Origin: Aneurinibacillus soli
GTDB lineage: Bacteria > Bacillota > Bacilli > Aneurinibacillales > Aneurinibacillaceae
Length of the DNA stretch: 64,000 nt
Reading direction: 5' to 3'
Assembly (NCBI RefSeq): GCF_002355375.1
Contig: NZ_AP017312.1
Span: forward strand, 3,641,001-3,705,000
Shown here one piece after another: positions 27,704 to 36,855 of this stretch (its first letter is position 1; every line of letters begins with the position of its first letter). Under the pieces are notes generated by a model that saw only the letters and a program-made list of their open reading frames with translations, was not told the origin of the DNA and made no database searches. Position numbers and translations under genes: made by a program.

Positions 27704-28797
27704 CAACCCAAAAGGCTACGCCTTATCTTGGGATTCTGGCTACCCCAATCACCCACACTCCACCCTTTCCTGAACGGTCCTACTACGCCTATCTCACACA
27801 GGCAGGCCGCAAAATCGGATTACCTGTATATGTAGTGCTGCCAAACAAGATCGATTTTCAGACCAAAACCGTTATTGGCTACCACTATGTAAACAAAAAA
27901 TGGGAATTGAAGCGTCTTCCGCTTCCCTCTCTTGTGTATGACCGAGTATCCAACCGTAAAAAGTACTTGTCCGCCATCCGCACTCTAAAATCAATCCCAT
28001 CAGTCACGTTCCTCGGTCACGTGCTTGGTGACAAACTCCGCAATCATAACCATCTGATCCAGCATGCTGGCATCGCTGCCTTTATGCCGCCAACTGAATT
28101 GATTACATCCATCCAGGTTGTCAAAAATATGTTCGCTTACCATGATGCTATCGTCATCAAGCCGATGCAGAATTCGCTTGGCATTGGGGTAATGAAACTC
28201 ACATCAAAAAAAGAAACACACCGAGCAGAAGGCCGGGACTTCCGAAACAAAATTTTTCACCGTACTTTTCCCAGTCGGGCTGCTCTTCTCATGTGGGTGC
28301 GCAGCCAGCTAAAAGTAAAAATGATTGCCCAACCGTATTTAACCCTCTCATCACCAGGCGGCGTACCGTTCGACATTCGCGTGCTCGTCCAGAAAAATGG
28401 GAGCGGCCAGTGGAATGAAACCGGGCGGGCTGCACGTGCAGGCGTACCAAACGGGCTGACATCGAATTTGTGTGGTGGCGGAAGCGCACATTCCGTCCCA
28501 GAATTCCTCAGCAAATATTACAACAGCGAACAGCTCGCCCAAATCGAACGCGACATCAGCTATATCGCACGAGAACTACCGCCATTTCTTGAGAGTCGCC
28601 ACGGTCGCTTAGTCGAACTCGGCATTGATGTCGGTGTTGATCGCGACGGAAAAGTATGGCTCATTGAGGTCAACTCCAAACCGGGGCGTGCATCATTTCG
28701 TCGCATTGAAAACGGTGCCTACTACCGTTCCGTCCGTCTCAGTCCACTAAAATACGCCTACTACCTTAAACACTCCCGCCAAGGTACCGGGTCATGA
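27700..28797 (+). CDS. YheC/YheD-type ATP-grasp protein 2
   Basis: 365 residues, core only: YLGILATPITHT, a YDRVSNRKK turn, VIKPMQNSLGIGVMKL (ATP-binding Lys), FDIRVLVQKNGSGQWNETGRAARAG, SNLCGGGSA and ELGIDVGVDRDGKVWLIEVNSKPGR. It overlaps the genes on both sides by four bases (ATGA), so it is translationally coupled. It shares the family frame with protein 1 but differs widely outside the motifs, suggesting an old duplication and distinct substrates rather than a recent copy (inference). Confidence 0.85.
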   Translation: MTTQKATPYLGILATPITHTPPFPERSYYAYLTQAGRKIGLPVYVVLPNKIDFQTKTVIGYHYVNKKWELKRLPLPSLVYDRVSNRKKYLSAIRTLKSIPSVTFLGHVLGDKLRNHNHLIQHAGIAAFMPPTELITSIQVVKNMFAYHDAIVIKPMQNSLGIGVMKLTSKKETHRAEGRDFRNKIFHRTFPSRAALLMWVRSQLKVKMIAQPYLTLSSPGGVPFDIRVLVQKNGSGQWNETGRAARAGVPNGLTSNLCGGGSAHSVPEFLSKYYNSEQLAQIERDISYIARELPPFLESRHGRLVELGIDVGVDRDGKVWLIEVNSKPGRASFRRIENGAYYRSVRLSPLKYAYYLKHSRQGTGS

Positions 28798-30131
28798 CAG
28801 GGGCGCTCACGACCGCCTGGGTATCGATTGACCCGCTGCAGCGGACGTGGCGCCTGCATCTTCCGCCAGGCCGCGTACCGCACGCACTGGCATTAAGCAA
28901 AAAACTGACCATTCGGCTAGGCAACTGGAAAAAAACGCTCACCGTTACGCAAAAAAGACCGAGCGCAGCCGTCATTCAAAGCCGTATTCGTATTCACCCA
29001 CAGTCAGGCAGCACACCATCAATCGGTCCCTTTGTTGGCATTCTAACTGTGGCAGGGAAAGGCTTATTCCGAGGGGTTCAGAGCAACTTCATCGATATTA
29101 TTGAAGCCGGACGAAAATTCGGGGCGCTCATCTATGTTATTCCAGTTGAGAACATCGACTGGAAAACACTCACGGTACGCGGCTATTTGTATCACAAAAC
29201 ATCCAATAAATGGGTTAAAGAAACTCTTCCAATGCCACACGTTATGTATAACCGAATTCCGAATCGGGCCTATGAAGAGCAAGAACATGTAAAAGCAGCA
29301 CTAGACCGTCTGGCAGCACTCCCGCAAATTACGCTATACAATCCGCACTTTTTTAATAAGCGACGGCTATTCACTACTTTGCAGCGTGATCCGAACGTAT
29401 CCAGCTATCTGCCGCAGACTGTTCCCCTCCTGTCCCGTGAATCACTATTTCATATGCTTGACTCGCATGCACTCGTCTATGCAAAGCCGGTCAATGGCAT
29501 GGCTGGCAAAGGAATCTATCGCCTGCAAAAGAGGAGCCGAACTGATTTTGTTCTGCAGTACCAGCTCAAGAAATCAACAGTAACCCAAATGTTTACCAGT
29601 CGGGATATGCTATGGAATTTTCTGTCCCCGCGCCTTACGGGTCCTTACTTGATCCAGCAGGGAATTCATCTCGCGACCTTTCATAACAAACTATTCGATA
29701 TACGCCTGCTTGCACAGAAAAACGGACACGGAGAGTGGGGCGTGACCGGCATCGGCATTCGTCTAGCGGGCAGCGGCCGCATTACGACACATGTGCCGCG
29801 CGGCGGCTCGATTCAGTCACCGTCTGTTATTTTCCCAACTGCCTTTCCTCGTTCCTCTCCGACTGAACTGTTGAAGTCCATTCGGCGAGTTGCTCTGACG
29901 ATCGCGCACTCCCTCGAAAAAGAGTGGCCGACATTAGGCGAAGTATCCATGGATATCGGAATTGATAAGCAGGAGCGCATCTGGTTTATCGAAGCCAATT
30001 CAAAACCGGGGAAATTCGACGAACCCCATATTCGAAAGTTATCCCTACGTCGCACGATTGAATATGCCCAGTACCAGTCCCGTTTTATCCACTCGAAAGG
30101 AGGCTTGCGCCGTGTCCATACGCAACCTTGA
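28794..30131 (+). CDS. YheC/YheD-type ATP-grasp protein 3
   Basis: 445 residues with the longer layout: an N-terminal domain of about 80 residues (TTAWVSIDPLQRTWRLHLPP) and then the core FVGILTVAGKGLFRGVQSNF, YNRIPNRAY, VYAKPVNGMAGKGIY, FDIRLLAQKNGHGEWGVTGIG, HVPRGGS and EVSMDIGIDKQERIWFIEANSKPGK. The metal-site motif has EAN in place of EVN, keeping the Glu and Asn. The start ATG overlaps the stop of protein 2. This and protein 1 share the two-domain form, whereas proteins 2 and 4 have only the core. Confidence 0.85.
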   Translation: MTGALTTAWVSIDPLQRTWRLHLPPGRVPHALALSKKLTIRLGNWKKTLTVTQKRPSAAVIQSRIRIHPQSGSTPSIGPFVGILTVAGKGLFRGVQSNFIDIIEAGRKFGALIYVIPVENIDWKTLTVRGYLYHKTSNKWVKETLPMPHVMYNRIPNRAYEEQEHVKAALDRLAALPQITLYNPHFFNKRRLFTTLQRDPNVSSYLPQTVPLLSRESLFHMLDSHALVYAKPVNGMAGKGIYRLQKRSRTDFVLQYQLKKSTVTQMFTSRDMLWNFLSPRLTGPYLIQQGIHLATFHNKLFDIRLLAQKNGHGEWGVTGIGIRLAGSGRITTHVPRGGSIQSPSVIFPTAFPRSSPTELLKSIRRVALTIAHSLEKEWPTLGEVSMDIGIDKQERIWFIEANSKPGKFDEPHIRKLSLRRTIEYAQYQSRFIHSKGGLRRVHTQP

Positions 30132-30576
30132 CACAAGCTCACTCGCCCGTAACCGCTACAGACTGATTCGCTTTATCCGCAAAAATGGTGATAAACGCAT
30201 CACCAGTCAGGCAGTTTACTGGCTTTCTTCCCTTACACCAGAAGCACTCAACCAGGACGGAACGATCATTCTTGTCTATATAGAAAACAAAAAAATACTG
30301 GCCCTGCTTGCCACAGCTGATTATGGACGAAGGGAATCGTTTCTCGTTGTACACACGGACGCTCGAGAAAGAGGGCTAGGCAAGCATCTAACAGAGACCG
30401 CCATTACCCGACTCGGCAAGCTATACGGAAGGGTTGCACTCGATAACACAGCCAGCCTGAAAACATGCCTATCTGTTGGGATGGTCGGATTCTCCTGTAT
30501 TACTGGAGTGACAGGTAAACCGACCCTCTGGCTCGGAGCCGGTGACTGGAGGAAGGAGGATATTGAATCCATATGA
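30112..30576 (+). CDS. GNAT family N-acetyltransferase
   Basis: 154 residues. The acetyl-CoA loop is visible as FLVVHTDARERGLGKHLTETAITRL (V-x-x-x-x-R-x-x-G-x-G/L) around residues 80-100, followed by VALDNTASLKTCLSVGM, the usual GNAT helix where a substrate residue ages into the next strand. The GTG at 30112 has AAAGGAGG 8 bases upstream and starts inside the end of the previous gene (20-bp overlap); its stop overlaps the next gene as ATGA. A GNAT locked between ATP-grasp genes suggests it modifies the same peptide or amine substrate (inference). Confidence 0.8.
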   Translation: MSIRNLDTSSLARNRYRLIRFIRKNGDKRITSQAVYWLSSLTPEALNQDGTIILVYIENKKILALLATADYGRRESFLVVHTDARERGLGKHLTETAITRLGKLYGRVALDNTASLKTCLSVGMVGFSCITGVTGKPTLWLGAGDWRKEDIESI

Positions 30577-31670
30577 TTCCATCCTCCCATCCCCTCATTG
30601 GCATTCTGACACACCGACATGGTTCCTTTTTGGCAGGCAGCTCATACTGTGCACAGCTTACAGAAGTAGCTGCCCGCCACAAGTGTGCACTTGTCGTATA
30701 CAGTCCGACTGATATCGACGAAGTGCACGGTACCTTGCACGGTTTCCGTTACAACATGCACACAAAAAAATGGGGTCGCGTACAAACACGGGCACCAGAT
30801 ATTGTATATGACCGCTTCAGTTACATGAAGCGGGATGCCCTGCGCACATACAGTGCATATCGTAGCAAAAGTCGGATGCGATACCTCAATAACCGATTCG
30901 CTCACAAATGGAACGCACACCGCCATTTCAGCCGCCACCCGGAGCTCGCCCGCCATCTACCTGTGACAGTTCCGCTCGCATCCGGAGCACTTGGGAAGCT
31001 CAGCAGACGCTTCCCTCTTTTATATGCCAAACCAGTCAATGGTTCTGGCGGTAAAGGGATTCTACGTATCCGGCGACGCCAGCAACTCTTTGAAATGGTG
31101 GGACGCAGCGGCAAAGAGGGTGTAATTCGTCACACCTCTCATTCACTCGAAGCGGCCGAACGATACGTACTGACATGGGCGCAGCAGCAGAAGCAAACAT
31201 TCGTCCTCCAGCAAGGATTGTCTCTTTCTCTCATCCCCGGCATGATCTGTGACAGCCGGGTGCTTGTCCAGAAGGATGTGTGTGGACAGTGGAGCATAAC
31301 TGGCATGGTCGGCAAGCAATCCCCTGACCGCCTTGTGACCTCCAACCTGCAAAGCGGAGGAAAGGCAACATCCATGTTAACGCTGCTTACCCGACGGTTT
31401 TCAGACGAAAAGGCAAAAGCCATCATGCAAAGTATGCAACATCTTAGCTTGCTGCTTGCCTCTCATATCGAATCCCGATTCGGTAATTTTCTGGAATTCG
31501 GCATCGATCTCGGAATTGATACAGAGGGATATATCTGGATTATTGAAGTGAATCCAAAACCAAACCGGGAACTATTCCGCCTCGCCGGACAGCATGACAC
31601 ATACAAACGTGCTATCGAAGCTCCCATTTTATACGCACTATCGGTATTAGAATTGGAAAAACCTGAATAG
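30573..31670 (+). CDS. YheC/YheD-type ATP-grasp protein 4
   Basis: 365 residues, core form: LIGILTHRHGSFLAGSSYCAQL, YDRFSYMKR, LYAKPVNGSGGKGILRI, CDSRVLVQKDVCGQWSITGMVGKQ, SNLQSGGKA and EFGIDLGIDTEGYIWIIEVNPKPNR. Catalytic Lys, Glu and Asn positions are all kept. It is the last gene of the operon and is followed within about 80 bp by a terminator. Ribosome-binding site GGAGGAAGGAGG lies inside the GNAT gene. Unlike the other three, its metal motif reads EVNPKP. Confidence 0.85.
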   Translation: MIPSSHPLIGILTHRHGSFLAGSSYCAQLTEVAARHKCALVVYSPTDIDEVHGTLHGFRYNMHTKKWGRVQTRAPDIVYDRFSYMKRDALRTYSAYRSKSRMRYLNNRFAHKWNAHRHFSRHPELARHLPVTVPLASGALGKLSRRFPLLYAKPVNGSGGKGILRIRRRQQLFEMVGRSGKEGVIRHTSHSLEAAERYVLTWAQQQKQTFVLQQGLSLSLIPGMICDSRVLVQKDVCGQWSITGMVGKQSPDRLVTSNLQSGGKATSMLTLLTRRFSDEKAKAIMQSMQHLSLLLASHIESRFGNFLEFGIDLGIDTEGYIWIIEVNPKPNRELFRLAGQHDTYKRAIEAPILYALSVLELEKPE

Positions 31671-31751
31671 TCGCTGGCACAAGAAATACTACCTGACTGC
31701 CCGCCGCATTATTAACTAGAATCGGCTATATCCAGTTGTACGACATAAGAA

Positions 31752-31789
31752 AAGGCAGACTCGCTTCATTATCGATGCAAGTCTGCCTT
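31752..31789. terminator. Terminator between the ATP-grasp operon and the YkgJ-type gene
   Basis: AAGGCAGACT and AGTCTGCCTT form a perfect 10-bp stem. On the minus strand TTTTCTTATG follows. The right arm lies within the last codons of the convergent gene. Confidence 0.75.
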
Positions 31790-32443
31790 CTTCACTTGTG
31801 CCAACTCCGTAAAATATAAAATGATTGACTCTACATGATCCAGCAAAGTCCAGCCCCGTTTCTCCAAATTCGCCTGCTCACGGCGATGAAACGGCTCGCC
31901 CTCCTCACGAATAACGCGCTGCCAGTCTGCTAATTGCTTGCGTTCCGCTACAGACAACTGATCCTCAATCGATGTACAAATAAAAGAACGACAGATACCT
32001 GTCTTAAATCGGGGATCAAGACCACATCCACGTCCGTCTTCGAAAAACTGACAAACTGCATAGGCCAATCTCTCATCTGTCGCCTGATAGATGGTGCGTG
32101 GTGACTGCAGCAGGCGATGATAGCGTTCAGCCGGCGCTTCATCCTCTCCTGCCTGCTTTTCATAAAAAAGCGAATCAATGCGTGCCCCTACAATAATTTC
32201 ATATTCACATACCGTATTATCTGGATGACGGTACACTTGATTGAGAAAAAAATCAGTCTGGCCAGCTTCGATCATCCGATAGATCTCAAACAATGTAAAA
32301 ACCGGCTCATAGGCGCAGCATCCGATATGTGGAAGCCTGGGGGCGCGGCGCTGAAAGTGCGGCTCGGGACAATTCCGACAGGTCGCCGACAAAAGCTGCT
32401 TGGCTCCTTCGTCCCATTCGAGACACCCGGATGATTTACTCAT
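31769..32443 (-). CDS. YkgJ-like cysteine cluster protein
   Basis: About 224 residues with a Cys-rich pattern: CLEW, CRNCPEP, IGCCAYEP in the first 45 residues and VCQFFEDGRGCGLDPRFKTGICRSFIC around residues 130-160. This spacing suits the YkgJ/UPF0153 family, described as putative zinc- or iron-chelating proteins. The function is unknown. The ATG at 32443 has GGAGGAGAGGAG just upstream and gives the start MSKSSGCLEW; an in-frame upstream ATG at 32479 lacks a site. It is convergent with the ATP-grasp operon. Confidence 0.7.
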   Translation of the reverse strand: MSKSSGCLEWDEGAKQLLSATCRNCPEPHFQRRAPRLPHIGCCAYEPVFTLFEIYRMIEAGQTDFFLNQVYRHPDNTVCEYEIIVGARIDSLFYEKQAGEDEAPAERYHRLLQSPRTIYQATDERLAYAVCQFFEDGRGCGLDPRFKTGICRSFICTSIEDQLSVAERKQLADWQRVIREEGEPFHRREQANLEKRGWTLLDHVESIILYFTELAQVKKADLHR

Positions 32444-32543
32444 GACTAGCTCCTCTCCTCCTGTCCACTTGCCGGACAACTTGTATCGGTAGCCATCATA
32501 TCATCCGCCAAATGTCTCTGACAAGAGTATGACCAATTCCCTC

Positions 32544-34445
32544 TCAGATAAGAAGCCGAGACTGATGACCGCGCAGCCATGTCTCAAACTCCTCCATGGC
32601 AAGTGGACGAGCAACCAGATAGCCCTGAATGACATCACAGCCCATCGCCCTGAGAATATCCCGCTGTTCTTCTGTTTCTACCCCTTCTGCGATAACCGTT
32701 AATCCCAGCTCATGTGCCATCGTGATAACGGCCGATACAATGGCCCAGTCTGCCTCTAGTCCTTCCTCATTCGTCCGCATAAATGATTTGTCAATTTTAA
32801 TCGAATGGATTGGAAGCGTGTGCAAATAGCTAAGCGATGAATACCCCGTTCCAAAGTCATCAATCGAAATATGTACCCCCACTTTTTTCAATTCTTCTAG
32901 TGTATAGACGACGTCATGCAGATGATGAATCGCCATTCCTTCTGTGATCTCCAGGTCGAGAAAAACCGGATCAAGCTCACTTCGTTCAAGTATGTCCTGT
33001 ATGGTATTCAACAGACGATTATCCCGGAACTGGCGGGCAGACAAATTGACAGAAATACGGAATGGACTATATCCTTCCCGCTGCCAACGGCGGGCAGCGC
33101 TACATGCTTCTTCAAGCACCCAGGCGCCAAGCGGAACGATTCCCCCTGTCTCTTCCGCAATCGGAATAAACTCGGATGGAAACACCCATCCAAGTTGCGG
33201 ATGCTGCCAACGCAATAGTGCCTCCACACCAATCAGGTTCCCCGTACGCAGGCAGATTTGTGGCTGATAATACAGCACAAGCTCCTTGTTCTCCATCGCT
33301 CGCCGCAAGCTATTCTCAAGCAGCATCGTCCGCGCACTTGTCTCCTTCATATCGCCCGTATAAAAGCAGTATGTATTTTTCCCCTGGTCTTTGGCCCGAT
33401 ACATGGCTGTGTCTGCATTCTTAATCAACGTATCCGCTGTATACCCATCGTCCGGATACAGGCTAATCCCTACACTCGGCGTCACAATTAATTCATGCCC
33501 TTCCAACATGAACGGCTTACTGACCGATTGAAGCAAGCAATCGGCCATTTCTTCGATTTCGGCACAAGTCACATTTTCAAGCAGCAGCATAAATTCATCG
33601 CCACCCTGCCGTGCTACAAGCTGGCTTGTACCCATACACTCTTTTAGTCGACCGGCGATTGCCCGTATCAGTTCGTCGCCAAAGCGGTGTCCAAGCGAAT
33701 CATTAATAATTTTGAACCGATCAATATCCAGGAGGAGCACTGCCGTTTTCCGCCCGGAAGAGGTAGAGCGTGCCAGCACTTCTTTAAGAATATTCCGGTA
33801 TTTACGACTATTCGGAAGCCCTGTCAGTGCATCATGAAGCGCCATATGTTCCATTTTCCGCTCGGCTGATTTTTGCAGTCGCTTCATCAGCTTCTCCATC
33901 TGCGATTTCGCCTCGATTGCTTCCTGACGATTATGTTCCGCTGCCTCACGAAGCCCTTCGCTTACCCAGCTGTGGACCATGAGAAAAATCGTCAAACATA
34001 TGCCGAGCAGGCAGAAGGATATTATATCATATGGAATCAGTTGCCTAAAAATTGGACTATGATCATAAAAGAAGAAAGCACACGTCGCCCCAAACGTCAG
34101 CGTACCCGCATATACAATCGGCCAGATCTGCATATAAAGAGAGCTCATCACAAGAGCAAGCCAGAAAAAAATAAATGTTGATAAAGCTGGATGGAAAGCC
34201 GTGACAGCCGTACAGAGACTAAACAGGAGGGTAATAGTAACATACATCGTCAGCACAGCATATCGCGGGCGACGACTTAATAAGAACGGGATAAGCCCAC
34301 ATACGAGTCCACCAGGGAGCAAAATCCCTACTGTACTAGCATCGGCACCAAATGCCGTAATACTAGACAGCAGCCAGAATCCCCAGATAAGTTTGGTTAT
34401 AAGCAAATTGCGCTGGTGGATGCGCACAGCACGACCTTTATCCAT
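32544..34445 (-). CDS. Membrane GGDEF-EAL c-di-GMP enzyme
   Basis: 633 residues: about six transmembrane helices (residues 12-155), a short coiled coil, then GGDEF (about 195-350) and EAL (about 370-625). The diguanylate cyclase site reads RQGGDEF, with no RxxD inhibitory site five residues upstream. The EAL part keeps GVEALLRW, the NLSARQF Asn, the DDFGTGYSS metal Asps, IKIDKSF and EGVETEEQ, so both activities may be present. No PAS or GAF domain is seen; the membrane part is an uncharacterised sensor. With the nearby c-di-GMP riboswitch, this shows the organism uses c-di-GMP. Confidence 0.92.
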   Translation of the reverse strand: MDKGRAVRIHQRNLLITKLIWGFWLLSSITAFGADASTVGILLPGGLVCGLIPFLLSRRPRYAVLTMYVTITLLFSLCTAVTAFHPALSTFIFFWLALVMSSLYMQIWPIVYAGTLTFGATCAFFFYDHSPIFRQLIPYDIISFCLLGICLTIFLMVHSWVSEGLREAAEHNRQEAIEAKSQMEKLMKRLQKSAERKMEHMALHDALTGLPNSRKYRNILKEVLARSTSSGRKTAVLLLDIDRFKIINDSLGHRFGDELIRAIAGRLKECMGTSQLVARQGGDEFMLLLENVTCAEIEEMADCLLQSVSKPFMLEGHELIVTPSVGISLYPDDGYTADTLIKNADTAMYRAKDQGKNTYCFYTGDMKETSARTMLLENSLRRAMENKELVLYYQPQICLRTGNLIGVEALLRWQHPQLGWVFPSEFIPIAEETGGIVPLGAWVLEEACSAARRWQREGYSPFRISVNLSARQFRDNRLLNTIQDILERSELDPVFLDLEITEGMAIHHLHDVVYTLEELKKVGVHISIDDFGTGYSSLSYLHTLPIHSIKIDKSFMRTNEEGLEADWAIVSAVITMAHELGLTVIAEGVETEEQRDILRAMGCDVIQGYLVARPLAMEEFETWLRGHQSRLLI

Positions 34446-34511
34446 TATCCTCCTCCTATTCCTTTTTCATCATACTACATTTAATAGCTATTCGGGCCAA
34501 ATCATGACAAA

Positions 34512-34555
34512 AAAAGTCTGCGTGACAGGGGACGTCCCCAGACACGCAGACTTTT
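34512..34555. terminator. Long perfect terminator after patA
   Basis: AAAAGTCTGCGTG and CACGCAGACTTTT form a perfect 13-bp stem. Inside it the palindrome GGGGACGTCCCC (34528-34539) can add a second stem. T/A runs on both sides allow action on either strand; the gene it serves most closely is the minus-strand aminotransferase. Confidence 0.88.
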
Positions 34556-34563
34556 GCTACTTA

Positions 34564-35730
34564 CTATATTTGGTTTCGCAGTTCGTTCACGAATGCTTCT
34601 AACCGATTAAGTCCTTCTTCCAGCACCTCAAGTGCATACGCATATGAAATCCGGATGTATCCTTCTCCATATGTGGAGAACGCATCACCCGGTACCGCCG
34701 CCACCCGCTTCTCTTCGAGCAGGCGCGATGCAAATTCAAACGATGGCAACCCAAATTCCTGAATGGATGGAAATACATAAAAAGCAGCGGTCGGTACAAC
34801 CGGAGCCAATCCCATTTGTGTAAGCCGCTCACATACATAACGGCGACGCTTATCGTACTCTTCTTTCATGATGTCCGCATCATTTCGTCCCTCGGTCAGT
34901 GCGTCTAGTGCTGCATACTGGCTAATTGAGCTAGCACATGTCGCATTATACTGATGCACCTTCAGCATCTGCTCGCTAATATACGCTGGGGCAAATGTAA
35001 ATCCGATTCGCCAGCCCGTCATTGAATGCGACTTCGACAACCCATTGATGACAATTGTTTTCTCATGCAATGCCGGATACGAAGCAAGCGAACGATGTGT
35101 ACCTTCATAGATCAATTCACTGTAGATCTCATCCGACAACACGAACACATCCTGATCTGCCAAGAGCTCCGCAATCTCGGTTAGCGCCTGCTCATCAAGT
35201 GTACAACCAGTTGGATTAGATGGGTACGGCAGAATGACACAGCGAGTATTCACCGTCAGCTTCTGTGCGATTTTATCCGCTGTCATTTTGAAATCTGAAT
35301 CCGTTGTATCGACGTAAACCGGAGTTGCTCCGCACAGGCGAATAATCGGCTCGTAACCCGGATACACGGGAGCTGGCAGAATAACTTCGCATCCTTCTGT
35401 CAGAATCGTGCGCAGTACGATGTCAATCGCTTCGCTTGCGCCATTCGTCGTGATGACTTCTGTCGCTGGATCGTATGTAAGACCGTATTTTTCCTCCATA
35501 AAGGCACTTGCCGCCTCGCGCAGTGCCAATAGGCCCGCATTCGGTGTATACGTGGTTCGATTTTCATCAATCGCTCGTTTTCCTGCTTCTTTAATATGAT
35601 CCGGTGTCGCAAAATCCGGCTGTCCAATGGTCAGGGATACCGCATCGGGATACTGTGCGACCCGGTTAAAAAATGTACGAATGCCCGAAATTCGAATATC
35701 GCGCACCCGTGGATTCAGCAAATGCTTCAT
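34564..35730 (-). CDS. patA: Aminotransferase PatA (N-acetyl-LL-diaminopimelate type)
   Basis: A 388-residue class I/II PLP enzyme. It closely follows B. subtilis PatA: MKHLLNPRVRDIRISGIRTF at the start, SLTIGQPDF, YTPNAG, TNGASEAID, PVYPGYEP, PYPSNPTG, SDEIYSEL, the PLP lysine in INGLSKSHSMTGWRIGF, and YGEGYIRIS (substrate Arg). In Bacillus it acts in lysine and diaminopimelate synthesis on N-acetyl-L,L-DAP. The start is taken at 35730, which has AAGGAAGGAAGC upstream; an ATG 20 codons earlier lacks a site and is not present in the family. Confidence 0.9.
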   Translation of the reverse strand: MKHLLNPRVRDIRISGIRTFFNRVAQYPDAVSLTIGQPDFATPDHIKEAGKRAIDENRTTYTPNAGLLALREAASAFMEEKYGLTYDPATEVITTNGASEAIDIVLRTILTEGCEVILPAPVYPGYEPIIRLCGATPVYVDTTDSDFKMTADKIAQKLTVNTRCVILPYPSNPTGCTLDEQALTEIAELLADQDVFVLSDEIYSELIYEGTHRSLASYPALHEKTIVINGLSKSHSMTGWRIGFTFAPAYISEQMLKVHQYNATCASSISQYAALDALTEGRNDADIMKEEYDKRRRYVCERLTQMGLAPVVPTAAFYVFPSIQEFGLPSFEFASRLLEEKRVAAVPGDAFSTYGEGYIRISYAYALEVLEEGLNRLEAFVNELRNQI

Positions 35731-35830
35731 CTCTTGCTTCCTTCCTTTCAAGTCAAGCTTTTTGTGAAAAGTATAGCACGATTGCGACAATTTAGCAGAT
35801 AAAACAGCGGTACGTGCTAATATTCCTCTG

Positions 35831-36331
35831 CTAACACAACTGATTCTCCTGTTTTAATTGCTGGAGAACAAGCTTGTCGGTTGGAAACGCAAGCTCTGGA
35901 AGCTCGTCATATCCGAAGAAGCCGACCGCATCCAGGTCATCTCCTGCTGCCAGTTCTCCACCCGCTTCTTCCGCCATAAACCAGATGCCAACGGTATGCT
36001 GGTTCGGATTATGAAAGTTCGAATGCACCGTATATACTCCACGAATTGTAATGAAAAGCCCAGTCTCCTCCGCAAATTCGCGGCGGGCTGCCTCATACAC
36101 ATCCTCATCCCATTCTACATAGCCGCATGGAATGCACCATTTGCCCTCGTACACACCACCGATACGACGGCCCAGAAGAATTTTTTTATCCCGCATGATA
36201 ATGGCTGCCACTCCGACTGCTGGGTTCTGGTAGAAAACAAACCCACAAGCTGTACAGTACGGTTTCGTCTCATCTTTGGCTTCGTTTAGCTCCAGATGTC
36301 CACCACATTTTGGACAAAAAGAATACCTCAT
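35831..36331 (-). CDS. Nudix hydrolase with zinc ribbon
   Basis: 166 residues: an N-terminal zinc ribbon (FCPKCGG and YCTACG, about residues 5-32) followed by a Nudix domain whose box GYVEWDEDVYEAARREFAEETGL fits GX5EX7REUXEEXGU without exception. NUDT/NADH-pyrophosphatase-like relatives with a ribbon hydrolyse nucleotide sugars or dinucleotides; the substrate here is unknown. The frame opens with GTG at 36337, but ATG at 36331 is better spaced from AAAGGAA. It is divergent from the DUF523 gene. Confidence 0.88.
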   Translation of the reverse strand: MRYSFCPKCGGHLELNEAKDETKPYCTACGFVFYQNPAVGVAAIIMRDKKILLGRRIGGVYEGKWCIPCGYVEWDEDVYEAARREFAEETGLFITIRGVYTVHSNFHNPNQHTVGIWFMAEEAGGELAAGDDLDAVGFFGYDELPELAFPTDKLVLQQLKQENQLC

Positions 36332-36411
36332 CTCCACCGTTCCTTTCTTGTCTTCCTCTACAAAAAAAAGTATGGTAAAAACAGAATACCATACGAAAGG
36401 GGAATTGTTCT

Positions 36412-36855
36412 GTGAAGATAATCAGCGCTTGCTTACTCGGATGTGAATGTCGGTATGACGGCAGACATAATCGCGTAGAGAAAATAGAAGAATGGCTTCG
36501 CAAAGGAGAAGCCATTCCTGTCTGCCCGGAACAACTGGGTGGTCTGTCTACCCCACGCCTTCCGGCAGAAATCGTCGGTGGCGATGGATTTGACGTACTG
36601 GATGGCCATGCACGTGTGATTGACAATGAAGGCAATGATGTAACCAAAGAATTTATCCATGGTGCCGAGCAGACGCTTCGCATAGCCCAAACAGCTAAAG
36701 CCAGCGCCGCTATTCTAAAAGAACGAAGTCCTTCATGCGGCAGCACCCTGATTTATAACGGTACCTTCTCCAAAGAAAAGCGCTCAGGCCCAGGCGTTAC
36801 CGCCGCACTTCTTACGCGCCACGGCATTTCTGTCTCCTCTGAAGAGACAACCTAG
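36412..36855 (+). CDS. DUF523 family protein
   Basis: A 147-residue protein with the DUF523 hallmarks: MKIISACLLGCECRYDG at the start, PVCPEQLGGLSTPR near residues 36-49, and ILKERSPSCGSTLIYNGTF around 101-120. Conserved Cys in LLGC, VCPEQ and SPSCG suggest a metal or Fe-S site (inference). The function is not established. GTG start with AAAGGGGAA upstream. Its stop overlaps by four bases the end of the convergent YwiC-like gene. Confidence 0.85.
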   Translation: MKIISACLLGCECRYDGRHNRVEKIEEWLRKGEAIPVCPEQLGGLSTPRLPAEIVGGDGFDVLDGHARVIDNEGNDVTKEFIHGAEQTLRIAQTAKASAAILKERSPSCGSTLIYNGTFSKEKRSGPGVTAALLTRHGISVSSEETT

